DNA of 64,000 nucleotides from Ruminococcaceae bacterium P7 (lineage in GTDB: Bacteria; Bacillota; Clostridia; Oscillospirales; Acutalibacteraceae). Location of the stretch: contig FMUA01000007.1 of the NCBI GenBank assembly GCA_900100595.1, forward strand, positions 1-64,000, in the 5' to 3' direction. The position numbers and the translations under genes are program-made. Positions 1 to 7,774 of the stretch are shown piece by piece; position 1 is the stretch's first letter, and every line of letters starts with the position of its first letter. A model generated the notes under the pieces. It did no database searches and was not told the DNA's origin. It saw nothing but the letters and a program-made list of their open reading frames with translations.

Positions 1-228
1 GGCATCTACTATACGGGCGGTAAAAATTCTCCCTACATCTGGCTGGAATGCCCGAACAAAATGGGCAGCTGGGAATTCTTCGACTATCTGCTTGAAAACG
101 CCGCCGTCGTCGGCACGCCCGGTGAGGGCTTCGGCGAAAACGGCAAGGGCTATTTCCGCCTGACCTCCTTCAACTCCCGCGGGAAAACCGCAGAGGCTGT
201 GGAGAGAATCAGAAAGTTGCTGAGGTAA
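1..228 (+). CDS. dapL: LL-diaminopimelate aminotransferase, C-terminal part
   Basis: The gene is open at the left window edge, so only the last 75 codons are seen; it ends at TAA 226-228. LL-diaminopimelate aminotransferase is a PLP enzyme that makes LL-diaminopimelate for lysine and peptidoglycan directly from tetrahydrodipicolinate. The visible part has the family's C-terminal features: YYTGGKNSPYIWL near the start, then WEFFDYLLE, VVGTPGEGFGENGKGYFRL (the substrate-carboxylate arginine region) and a final IRKLLR. The catalytic lysine lies outside the window. No clear terminator directly follows the stop; the first strong hairpin is at 431. The assignment is confident because this C-terminus is distinctive among class I aminotransferases. 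Confidence 0.9.
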   Translation, partial: GIYYTGGKNSPYIWLECPNKMGSWEFFDYLLENAAVVGTPGEGFGENGKGYFRLTSFNSRGKTAEAVERIRKLLR

Positions 229-390
229 TGAAATTCTTTAGTCCTTTTTCTCTTGATCATTCTTACCTGAACAGCAAGCGAAAAGAATAATTATGGATTT
301 GGTTATGCATAATACTTTATACATTTCTCGGCTATTCTGTAATATCTTGATAAATATGCAATAGTATAAACACAATCCTGCAAATTCATA

Positions 391-419
391 TTGACATAAT
401 CAAATAACGGTGATACAAT
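391..419 (+). promoter_or_regulatory. Sigma-A type promoter for the ATP-grasp operon
   Basis: TTGACA at 391-396 and TACAAT at 414-419 are separated by exactly 17 bases. Transcription would start near 426, only a few bases before the hairpin at 431. The rest of 229-390 is AT-rich and shows no gene. Confidence 0.65.
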
Positions 420-430
420 AATGAGGTAAA

Positions 431-479
431 CAAGGGCGTTTTCCAATTCATGTGGAAAACGCCCTTGTTTTATTTTTTT
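431..479 (+). terminator. Strong hairpin with T-run between promoter and ribosome binding site
   Basis: A perfect 15-bp stem (431-445 with 453-467) with a 7-base loop is followed by a T-rich tract to 479. It has the form of an intrinsic terminator, yet lies downstream of the promoter at 391-419 and two bases before the AGGAGG at 481. It may end dapL transcription, act as an attenuator, or protect the 5' end of the operon mRNA. Confidence 0.75.
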
Positions 480-493
480 CAGGAGGAAAGGCT

Positions 494-1810
494 ATGAAGG
501 AACTTATCAAAAACGCCGAAACCATCAACCGCCTGCTGGCACGGTACGGCGTGAAATTCGGTATATATAAGGACGGCACTTTCAAGGAACAGCTTTTTCC
601 GTTTGACCCGATTCCGCGTATCATTTCAAACGGCGAATTTCAGTATCTTGAAAAGGGCTTGAAGCAGCGTGTCAACGCGTTGAACTGTTTTCTGTCGGAT
701 ATTTACGGAGAAAAACGGATTGTCAGAGACGGCGTGATTCCCGAGGAATTCATCTATTCCGCAAAGGGCTTTTTGCCGCCGTGCGACGGGGTGACGCCGC
801 CGAAAAACATCTACAGCCACATCTCGGGCATCGATCTGGTTCAGTCTAAGGACGATAACTGGTATATCCTCGAGGATAATCTGCGCGTGCCATCAGGCGC
901 TTCCTATCCGATGATCGCGCGCGAGCTGCAGAGAAGAAGCGCGCCCGATGCGTTTTCATCCAACAGCGTGATCGACAACCGCAACTATGCCGACATGCTC
1001 AAAGAGGTGATGGACTACGTCAACACGGGCGGCATCAACGTGATTCTCTCTCCCGGAAGATACAATGCCGCTTTCTTCGAGCACTCCTATCTGGCGGAAA
1101 AGACCGGCGCGGTGCTCTCTACGGGCAAGGAAATCGTCTGCGAAAACGACAGGCTGTATTATATTGACTATCTCGGCAGAAAGCAGCGCGTCGGCGCGGT
1201 GTACCGCCGCATTTCCGACGAGTACCTCGACCCGATGACCTTTTATGAGGACAGCGTCATCGGTATCCCGCATATCTTTGAAGCGTATAAAAAAGGCAAC
1301 GTTGCGCTGCTCAACGCGCCCGGCAACGGCGTAGCGGACGACAAAGGCATCTATTACTTTGTGCCGAAAATGATCAAATACTATCTTGGGGAGGACGCGA
1401 TTCTGAAGAACGCGCCGACCTATCTTCCCTATTACGAGGACGATATGCGCTATGTTCTCGATAAGTTTGACAATCTTGTTATCAAGGACGTCGCGGAGGC
1501 AGGCGGCTACGGCGTGGTATTCGGAAGCTCGCTATCCAAGGAGAAAAAAGAAGCATTCATCCAACTCTTGAAAAGCGAACCGCGCCGTTTTATCGCGCAG
1601 GAGGTCATTGACTTCTACGATTTGGATATTCTCGGCACAGACGGCACGCAGGTTCCGAGAAAAGCAGATTTACGCGCGTTCGTACTCACGGACGGCGAAA
1701 CAAAGGTATGGCCGAGCGGACTGACGCGGTTCTCGCGCAATCCCGATTCATTCATCGTCAATTCATCACAGGGCGGAGGTTTTAAGGACACATGGGTATT
1801 ATCACGGTAG
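494..1810 (+). CDS. Circularly permuted ATP-grasp protein (CP_ATPgrasp type 2)
   Basis: This is a 438-residue protein of the circularly permuted ATP-grasp family (DUF404/407), predicted to form amide bonds through acyl-phosphate intermediates; its substrate is unknown. Family signatures include DPIPRII near the N-terminus, the SGIDLV and LEDNLRVPSGASY segments, NAPGNGVADDKG and the nucleotide-binding IKDVAEAGGYGVVFG region. I place the start at ATG 494, seven bases after AGGAGG at 481-486; an in-frame GTG at 452 lies inside the terminator stem and is unlikely. It overlaps the alpha-E gene by 19 bases. ATP-grasp, alpha-E and transglutaminase genes are a known conserved trio thought to make a peptide-like metabolite or protein tag. 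The family is confident, the product is not known. Confidence 0.88.
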   Translation: MKELIKNAETINRLLARYGVKFGIYKDGTFKEQLFPFDPIPRIISNGEFQYLEKGLKQRVNALNCFLSDIYGEKRIVRDGVIPEEFIYSAKGFLPPCDGVTPPKNIYSHISGIDLVQSKDDNWYILEDNLRVPSGASYPMIARELQRRSAPDAFSSNSVIDNRNYADMLKEVMDYVNTGGINVILSPGRYNAAFFEHSYLAEKTGAVLSTGKEIVCENDRLYYIDYLGRKQRVGAVYRRISDEYLDPMTFYEDSVIGIPHIFEAYKKGNVALLNAPGNGVADDKGIYYFVPKMIKYYLGEDAILKNAPTYLPYYEDDMRYVLDKFDNLVIKDVAEAGGYGVVFGSSLSKEKKEAFIQLLKSEPRRFIAQEVIDFYDLDILGTDGTQVPRKADLRAFVLTDGETKVWPSGLTRFSRNPDSFIVNSSQGGGFKDTWVLSR

Positions 1811-2460
1811 ACAAAAGCGACCATCTTTTCTGGCTGGGAAGGTACACGGAGCGCGTCTATACGACGCTGAAATATTATTTTCAGAGCGCGGACAAAATGA
1901 TTGACGCGAACCCTGAATATTACGGCGAATTCTGCCGCAAAATCGGCATTCCGAATGCATACGGAACGCGGGAAAAATTCCTGCGTGCGTATCCGTTTGA
2001 CGAAACCGACCCGAATTCCATTATTTCAAGCCTGAACCGTGCGTACGACAACGCGATCGTTATGCGCGATTATATCGGCACGGAAACAATGGCGTATATC
2101 CAGCTGGCGATCGACGATATTCACAATGCGAAAAACGGCAGCGCGGCTCTTGCTGATCTGATGCTGACCCTCGATCATATTCTCGCATTCTGGGGCTGCG
2201 TCAACGACATGATCGACGACGAGCAGATACGCAACATCATCAAGTTGGGTAAGGGCTTGGAGCGGCTTGACCTCTATCTGAGCCTTGATTTGCCTGATAA
2301 CGACGTGCGCAGAGAGTACCGCAGGATGAAGCAATTCCTTGCAAAGTCCAAGCTGCGGTACGACGAAAGCGTCATCAACACAGTGGACAACATGATGACA
2401 GATGATCCGCTGAATCATCCGAATCTCAAAAAACTGCTGAGAAATCTTATTAACGAATGA
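1792..2460 (+). CDS. Alpha-E domain protein (short form)
   Basis: This 222-residue all-helical protein belongs to the alpha-E family (DUF403), which always travels with CP ATP-grasp proteins. The opening SDHLFWLGRYTERVYTTLKYYF is the family hallmark (usually LYWLGRYIERA), and SLNRAYDNAIVMRDYIGTE matches the central helices. The family is usually about 310 residues, so this is a compact version lacking part of the central region. Its biochemical role is unknown; a partner or scaffold role for the ATP-grasp enzyme is inferred from constant co-occurrence. The start ATG lies inside the 3' end of the upstream gene with GGCGGAGG ahead of it, so translation is probably coupled. Confidence 0.85.
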   Translation: MGIITVDKSDHLFWLGRYTERVYTTLKYYFQSADKMIDANPEYYGEFCRKIGIPNAYGTREKFLRAYPFDETDPNSIISSLNRAYDNAIVMRDYIGTETMAYIQLAIDDIHNAKNGSAALADLMLTLDHILAFWGCVNDMIDDEQIRNIIKLGKGLERLDLYLSLDLPDNDVRREYRRMKQFLAKSKLRYDESVINTVDNMMTDDPLNHPNLKKLLRNLINE

Positions 2461-2548
2461 AAAGGGTGGTACTATCAAACGGCTGCAATTTACTTATACA
2501 CTGAACGCGCAGTTCAGCGCACCCGTCACGCATCACGCCTTTTCGGTC

Positions 2549-3277
2549 ATGTTTCTTCCGCAGGACACAAGCAGGCAAACCATCAGCGGACTGTCCATTC
2601 ATATTTCTGATAAAGAAGATTATTGTGTTTCTGAGGACAACTTCGGCAACAAAAAGCTTTACGGTCTGATTGAAGGAACACATGACCGCTTTAATGTAAC
2701 AATCAGCGGTGAAGCGCAGACAGGGCTTGACATCTTTGAGGAATACACGGCAAATCCGTCTGCTTATGCTTTCCTGAAAGCGCAGACGCCGCTCACTGCG
2801 GCAGGAGACTGCATCAGGAAATATCACAGGAACCTGGAGCTTGAAAAAATCGCGGGTGATTATGACAAGGCGCTATGCATGATGAACACGCTGCACTACA
2901 CCTTTACCTATGACACAGAAGCGACCGAGGTGCATGAAACCGCTGAAAACGCGCTTGCTCTCGGACGCGGCGTGTGTCAGGACTACGCGCATATCATGCT
3001 GTCCCTGCTGAGGATGGAGGGAATCCCTGCACGGTATGTCGTGGGAATGACGCTCGGCGAGGGCGCGTCACACGCATGGGTCGAAGCCCTGTGCAACGGC
3101 TACTGGTACGGCTTTGACCCGACCGACAACAAGCTCGTCAACGCCGATTATATCCGCGTTTCGTGCGGCAGGGATTCGTCTGACTGCGCCGTCATCCGCG
3201 GCAATTTCTACGGCTGCGTCACCCAGCGTCAGACGGAAAAGGTGACAGTTTCGGAAAAGGAGCAGGAACATGATTGA
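2549..3277 (+). CDS. Transglutaminase-like cysteine protein
   Basis: This third member of the trio has a transglutaminase-like (papain-fold) domain. The catalytic triad is visible: Cys in RGVCQDYAH, His in GASHAWVEA and Asp in GFDPTDNK. Such enzymes cleave or form isopeptide bonds. From the first ATG at 2549 the protein has 242 residues, but the frame is open back to 2441 and the segment from 2474 reads as the expected family N-terminus (IKRLQFTYTLNAQFSAPVTH). A ribosome-binding-like AAGGGTGG lies just before ATC at 2474, where the family would have ATG. The true start may therefore be a non-standard ATC or CTG (2483), or an ATG lost by mutation. The end overlaps the next gene by 8 bases. Confidence 0.8.
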   Translation: MFLPQDTSRQTISGLSIHISDKEDYCVSEDNFGNKKLYGLIEGTHDRFNVTISGEAQTGLDIFEEYTANPSAYAFLKAQTPLTAAGDCIRKYHRNLELEKIAGDYDKALCMMNTLHYTFTYDTEATEVHETAENALALGRGVCQDYAHIMLSLLRMEGIPARYVVGMTLGEGASHAWVEALCNGYWYGFDPTDNKLVNADYIRVSCGRDSSDCAVIRGNFYGCVTQRQTEKVTVSEKEQEHD

Positions 3278-4199
3278 AACAGTCGTGTCGGTCGGTCTGC
3301 CGATCGACGAGAAATTAATGATACAAAAAAACCGCCTGATTCCGCAAAAGGGACTCAGCGGCGGTGAAAATCGCATCAGCATCGTGACGGGCACCCACGG
3401 TGACGAGCTGGAGGGACAGTACGTCTGCTATGAGCTGCAACGGAGAATAAGGGAAAACATCGGATGCCTGACGGGAATCGTTGACGTTTATCCCGCGATC
3501 AATCCGCTCGGCATCGACTCGATCACACGGGGCATTCCCGGCTTCGATCTGGATATGAACCGCATCTTCCCAGGCTCCGAGGACAGCTCGATGCCCGAAT
3601 ATATCGCGTCCGGAATCATCGAAGATCTGAGCGGCAGCGCAGCGGTGATTGACATTCACGCGAGCAACATCTTTCTCGAGGAGATCCCGCAGGTGCGCAT
3701 CAACAAGCTGTCCCGCGATACGCTGGTGCCGCTTGCAAAGCTACTGAATACAGACTACATCTGGGTTCACTCCTCGGCAACCGTGCTCGAATCAACGCTC
3801 GCGTACTCGCTGAACAGCATCGGCACTCCGACGCTTGTGGTTGAGATGGGCGTCGGCATGAGAATCACGAAAAAGTTCGGCGACCAGCTGACCGACGGCA
3901 TTTTCGCGCTGATGAAGGAGCTTGGCATCTGGAGCGGAGAGGTCGTCACACCGAAGGAGCCGATCATTTCCGAGGACGGCGAGGTATCGTTCATCAACGC
4001 AGGCAAATCGGGCGTATTCGTACCCTGCGTGGAGCATTGGAAGAACGTCAGAAAGGGCGGTCATATCGGCGACATCCTCAACCCGCTGACGGGTGAAATC
4101 AACGAGCGGATCTCTTCCCCGACGGACGGGATCGTCTTTACCCTGCGCGAATATCCGATTGTGAACGAAGGCTCGCTGATTGCGAGAATCCTTGCGTGA
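3270..4199 (+). CDS. M14-family deacylase (succinylglutamate desuccinylase/aspartoacylase type)
   Basis: This 309-residue zinc hydrolase belongs to the aspartoacylase/succinylglutamate desuccinylase branch of M14 carboxypeptidases, which remove an acyl group from an amino acid or trim amide-linked products. The metal ligands are present: His43 and Glu46 in GTHGDE, His130 in VIDIHAS. The substrate-carboxylate segment DLDMNRIFPG (residues 93-102) and catalytic Glu192 in LVVEMGVG are also intact, so it should be active. The C-terminus carries the beta-rich tail (GDILNPLTGEI) of the family. The ATG overlaps the transglutaminase stop. In this operon it probably processes the product of the ATP-grasp enzyme, an inference from context. 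Confidence 0.82.
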   Translation: MIETVVSVGLPIDEKLMIQKNRLIPQKGLSGGENRISIVTGTHGDELEGQYVCYELQRRIRENIGCLTGIVDVYPAINPLGIDSITRGIPGFDLDMNRIFPGSEDSSMPEYIASGIIEDLSGSAAVIDIHASNIFLEEIPQVRINKLSRDTLVPLAKLLNTDYIWVHSSATVLESTLAYSLNSIGTPTLVVEMGVGMRITKKFGDQLTDGIFALMKELGIWSGEVVTPKEPIISEDGEVSFINAGKSGVFVPCVEHWKNVRKGGHIGDILNPLTGEINERISSPTDGIVFTLREYPIVNEGSLIARILA

Positions 4200-4204
4200 G
4201 GTGC

Positions 4205-5146
4205 ATGATGAAAGAAAAGATACTATTTGAACTGAACTCTGTTTACAGAGATAATATGCGCATCAAGGGCTACTCCTTCGGAGAAGGCGAGCAGTCCGCC
4301 TGCATCGTCGGCGCGACGCGCGGCAACGAGGTGCAGCAGCTCTATATCTGCTCGCGGCTGATCAACATTTTCAAGCAGCTTGAGCATCAGGGCAAAATCC
4401 GCTATGGCAAAACCGTGATGGTCGTACCGACAGTCAACAGCCATTCCATGAACATCGGCAAGCGGTTCTGGTCAACCGACAATACCGACATCAACCGTAT
4501 GTTCCCCGGCTACAATCTCGGAGAAACGACGCAGAGAATCGCGGCAGGCGTGTTTGAAAACATCAACGCCTACCGCTACGGCATCCAGTTCACCAGCTTT
4601 TATATGCAGGGCGATTATATTCCCCACGTCAGAGTCATGCAGACGGGATTTGAGGATATCGAGCTTGCCAAGGATTTCGGTCTGCCGTACGTGTTCCGCA
4701 GGAATGCCCGTCCCTATGACACCACCACGCTCAACTACAACTGGCAGCTCTGGGAAACGAAGGCGTTTTCCATCTACACCAGCGCGACCGACAGCATCGA
4801 AACCGTCAGCGCAAGAGAAGCGATCAACGCGGTGCTCTGCTTTCTCAGCAAACAAGGGATCATCGATTACAGATGTCACGAAGGCTTTATTTCTCAGTTT
4901 ATCGAAGGACACTCGCTGATGAATGTCAAATCCTCCACAGCAGGCATCTTTATCCGTCACGCCAATGTCGATTCCAGAGTCAGAAAGGGTGACGTCCTCG
5001 CGGAAATCATGGATCCGTACACGGGAGAAATCGCAGACAGAGTCATCGCTCCGCGGAACGGTATCGTGTTCTTCCACGTCAACCAGCCGCTGATCTATTC
5101 GCAAACGCCGTTGTTCCGCATCATCCCGACGGATGATTTAGTATAA
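4205..5146 (+). CDS. M14-family paralogue lacking zinc ligands (predicted pseudoenzyme)
   Basis: This 313-residue paralogue of the preceding M14 protein can be followed through most of its length (DINRMFPG, PHVRVM, IMDPYTGEI near the C-terminus). The expected HGDE motif reads TRGNE, so the first zinc His is Arg; the second His region (DIHAS upstream) reads QFTSF; and the catalytic Glu region (VVEMGVG upstream) reads IYTSATDS. Only the middle Glu ligand remains. It is therefore probably catalytically dead and may act as a partner or substrate-binding subunit of the upstream enzyme. Candidate starts are GTG 4196, ATG 4205 and ATG 4208; GAGG at 4198-4201 best suits one of the two ATGs. The frame is intact, which argues against simple decay. 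Confidence 0.8.
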   Translation: MMKEKILFELNSVYRDNMRIKGYSFGEGEQSACIVGATRGNEVQQLYICSRLINIFKQLEHQGKIRYGKTVMVVPTVNSHSMNIGKRFWSTDNTDINRMFPGYNLGETTQRIAAGVFENINAYRYGIQFTSFYMQGDYIPHVRVMQTGFEDIELAKDFGLPYVFRRNARPYDTTTLNYNWQLWETKAFSIYTSATDSIETVSAREAINAVLCFLSKQGIIDYRCHEGFISQFIEGHSLMNVKSSTAGIFIRHANVDSRVRKGDVLAEIMDPYTGEIADRVIAPRNGIVFFHVNQPLIYSQTPLFRIIPTDDLV

Positions 5147-5168
5147 ATGTTTAAGGGAAAAGATATTT

Positions 5169-5864
5169 ATGGAAAACAAACCGAATATCGGTATCGTCCC
5201 GCTTTGGGACGAGTACAATCAACGAATATGGACACAGCACGGCTATACGGACTGTATTGTACGGGCAGGCGGTCTGCCTGTGATTCTTCCGCTGACCGAG
5301 GATGAAAGGGTGTTTTCTCAGTCAATCGGCATGTGCGACGGATTTCTCCTGACAGGAGGACCCGAGGTTTCCTCTGCTATTTATGACGGGAAAATCAGGA
5401 GTCACGGTATCATCACCTGTCCGCTGCACGAGAAGCTGGAAATCATGGTAATCGACAGGGCGATTGAGCGCAATCTTCCTTTGCTGGGTATCTGTAACGG
5501 CATGCAGTTTTTAAATGCGGCTTTAGGCGGAACACTCGGTCAGACTTTGCCGGCGCAAACGGAATTATCTGCCGATTCTCCTTCTCACGAGGTGATCGTT
5601 GAGCAGGACACACCTCTTGCCTATATGCTGAACAGTCAGACACTCACGGTAAACGACTGTCCCCATCAGGAAATCAAGGACTTGTCACCGATACTGAGAA
5701 GAATGGCGTACGCAGAAGACGGAGCGATTGAGGCTGTCTATATGCCGCTCAAACGGTTTATCTGGGCGGTACAGTGGCATCCTGAGCTATCCAGTCAGAC
5801 AGACAAAGCGAACGCAAAAATCTTTGAAGCCTTCATTATGTATGCCAAATTGTGTCGCAATTAG
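5169..5864 (+). CDS. C26 gamma-glutamyl hydrolase (PuuD-like class I amidotransferase fold)
   Basis: This 231-residue peptidase C26 protein cleaves gamma-glutamyl amides; the best-known relative is PuuD, gamma-glutamyl-GABA hydrolase. The nucleophile is Cys109 in GICNGMQFLNAALGG, and the partners His203 and Glu205 lie in VQWHPEL. The oxyanion region LTGGPEVS (residues 61-68) is present. It is the last gene of the operon, 22 bases after the M14 paralogue. Its presence beside an ATP-grasp ligase suggests that the pathway makes or removes a gamma-glutamyl (isopeptide) link, analogous to glutamylation-deglutamylation in polyamine breakdown. That pathway role is inference; the enzyme family is clear. 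Confidence 0.85.
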   Translation: MENKPNIGIVPLWDEYNQRIWTQHGYTDCIVRAGGLPVILPLTEDERVFSQSIGMCDGFLLTGGPEVSSAIYDGKIRSHGIITCPLHEKLEIMVIDRAIERNLPLLGICNGMQFLNAALGGTLGQTLPAQTELSADSPSHEVIVEQDTPLAYMLNSQTLTVNDCPHQEIKDLSPILRRMAYAEDGAIEAVYMPLKRFIWAVQWHPELSSQTDKANAKIFEAFIMYAKLCRN

Positions 5865-5866
5865 AA

Positions 5867-6001
5867 TTAACCGTCGTGAAAAATAACGCTAATTTCGGAG
5901 CAGTGCCCGACGTCACAATTATTCACGGTGTATTTGCCGTGCTCAAAGTCAAAGACGATAGATTTCAATTCTTCGACGAGAGGAAGCTTTTTATTGTCCA
6001 T
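5867..6001 (-). CDS. Small protein of 44 residues, unknown function
   Basis: This short open frame starts at ATG 6001 behind AAAGGAG at 6005-6012 and ends at TAA three bases from the stop of the C26 gene on the other strand. The protein begins MDNKKLPLVEELKSIVFDFE and contains two cysteines (NNCDVGHC). I do not recognise it. It follows a JAB-domain phage remnant and another 44-residue frame on the same strand, so it may be a phage or mobile-element accessory gene. A hairpin-like element (AACCGC with GCGGTT, about 6028-6052) separates it from the upstream small gene. Confidence 0.45.
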   Translation of the reverse strand: MDNKKLPLVEELKSIVFDFEHGKYTVNNCDVGHCSEISVIFHDG

Positions 6002-6067
6002 TTTTCTCCTTTCGGGTATAAGAAAACCGCCCTGCTTGTGCGGAGCGGTTAGAGTTCTATTTATGAT

Positions 6068-6202
6068 TCAGTTTTTGACTTCGTCCCAACTGTTTAAGGT
6101 TTCACACTCTTCCTGAGCTTGCTTATCCAGCAAATCTCTCTCTTCCTGAGTTCTTCCTGAATCAATATAATGACCGTCATAATAACTTAATGACATCTTC
6201 AT
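6068..6202 (-). CDS. Small protein of 44 residues coupled to the JAB-domain gene
   Basis: The frame starts at ATG 6202, which overlaps the TGA of the upstream JAB-domain frame (ATGA), a sign of translational coupling. The product is acidic, with DKQAQEECETLNSWDEVKN at its end. I do not recognise the family. The tight coupling suggests it belongs to the same phage-derived unit, for instance as an inhibitor or accessory of the JAB domain, but this is inferred from position only. Confidence 0.5.
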   Translation of the reverse strand: MKMSLSYYDGHYIDSGRTQEERDLLDKQAQEECETLNSWDEVKN

Positions 6203-7146
6203 GTTATTTCTCTCCATTCTATGCCGTATTGTTCAGAATAGTCATTCAATGCACGAATAAATGCATCGTACTCACTTAGATTATACTTGGATCCTCGATA
6301 TTTGTCAACTCTCATTCCAAAAGATATAGCAGTAAAAGGCTTATTCCCAACTTTGTATGTGAAAACTTTACCGTTGTGAGTGACAACAACTCCAAGCAAA
6401 TATCGATGCGCACCATTAGAAGTTAAATCATTTCCTGTTGGAGGATTGTTAGTAGGATGATTATGTAAGGATATGAGCGTGTATGGCGGATGATTGGCTA
6501 TAGCATTTACCATTTTCTTGTTGTAGTCATCTACACCATTCTCACCTTTTGGCTCATACTGACGTGCAACAACCTCTGCGGTTTTGCTGTCAATCAAACA
6601 GATATCCTCCCTGCTGGTTCCGTTTCTGTGTATTAATAATGCTTTTGACTCATTATATATTTTCTCATTAACTTCAGGATTATCAGTAATAGTTTTGAAT
6701 TTTTCATGATATTCACGAGATTTGATGTACTCGGTATCAACCGCGTTTTCAATGGTTTTGGATGGCAATTTACCACTTATACCTTTTTCAGTATCTATTT
6801 GATATTCTCCAAAACTAACATCAACACCCTTCAAGCCGTCGATACTGATTCTTTCGCGCTGCTGCGGAAGGTTCATCGCCTTGGAAAATTCGGCGTATTC
6901 GCTCGACAGGGCGTGATATTTCGCTTTGGCGGCTAAGATATCGTCCTCGTCCGCTTCGCCCTTTTCAAGCAGCTCGATTTCCTCTCTGCGACGGCGCAGG
7001 CTTGTTTCCATGCGGCGCTGTCTTTGCAGTGCCTCGTAGGTGGTGTACTCCTTATCGCCGTACTGCTTCGGGGTGTTTTCCTCGGCGTTCCACTTATCTA
7101 GCTCCTCGTCGGTGTAGAGCCGCTTTGAGATCCCCTCGAAGAACGC
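6199..7146 (-). pseudogene. Phage MuF-like capsid protein fragment with C-terminal JAB metalloprotease domain
   Basis: The frame from ATG 7011 encodes 270 residues, but homologous-looking coding continues in frame upstream to about 7146 (ISKRLYTDEELDKWNAEEN), so the 5' part is missing. The first 70 residues, rich in RRRREEIELLEKGE and YHALSSEYAEFSK, look like the tail of phage minor head (MuF-type) proteins. The C-terminal 150 residues carry a JAMM motif, HNHPTNNPPTGND (HxHP...D), typical of JAB isopeptidases, which are found as effector domains on phage MuF proteins. The upstream side joins directly to a recD2 remnant, so the gene is a recombination scar. Whether the C-terminal domain is still expressed is unknown; its frame is intact and ends in an ATGA overlap with a small gene. 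Confidence 0.6.
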
Positions 7147-7759
7147 AAATACGCATAGGGTCTGTCAGCGTAAACGTCGTCTTTCACGCAATCTGATCGA
7201 CAATCAGGAAACCGAAGCCCTCTGTTTCGCAAAGTCGGAACGGTTCGTTGAGCAAATCATTCATTGCCTCTCCCCCAAACGCCTTCGCGATTTTGGCACA
7301 CTTGTTCGCAGTCACGCCCAGCGGCGCGAGATACGACACGATTTCCTGAATAGAACGCGAATCCTTATAGCTGCCGATGATTTTCTGCAGCCGCTGTCTG
7401 CCGATACCCTTGACGGTCAAGAGCTGTTCGGGGCTGTTTTCAAACACCTCCAGCGTTTGAAGTCCGAACTGACCGACGATTTTCTTCGCCATAGACTCCT
7501 TGATGCCATTCACGGTCGCGGACAGATAAGCGATAATGCCGTCCTTTGTCGACGGAATGATCTCCTTGAATTCATTCACCACGAGCGCGTAGCCGTATTT
7601 CGATTTCTCCCACGAGCCCTTCACCAACAGATTCACTATCTTGTCGACAAAGAAATAACCCTTGATCGTCAGCGTGTCCAGCGAACCGAGCAGCGGCTTG
7701 GGGATCATATCCTCCTGCGTCGGGCGTTTTCTGAGGAGTCCGGTATGCTTCGATTCCAA
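7147..7759 (-). pseudogene. recD2-like helicase remnant (OB and helix-hairpin-helix region)
   Basis: A 191-codon frame from TTG 7759 to TGA 7184 matches the N-terminal part of SF1B helicase RecD2: the OB-like VKGSWEKSKYGYALVVNEF, then EIIPSTKDGIIAYLSATV, and the helix-hairpin-helix SPEQLLTVKGIGRQRLQKI. It ends at FGFLIVDQIA. Reading past the TGA in the same frame gives KTTFTLTDPMRI, the normal RecD2 continuation, so the stop is probably a CGA-to-TGA nonsense change. About 20 codons later the similarity ends and phage MuF coding begins at about 7146. RecD2 is about 740 residues, so the motor domains are gone. Confidence 0.65.
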
Positions 7760-7774
7760 GCGCCTTACTTCGGA

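Noticed and set aside
452..493. Earlier GTG start for the ATP-grasp gene
   Set aside because: It lies inside the terminator stem and has no ribosome binding site, while AGGAGG precedes ATG 494.
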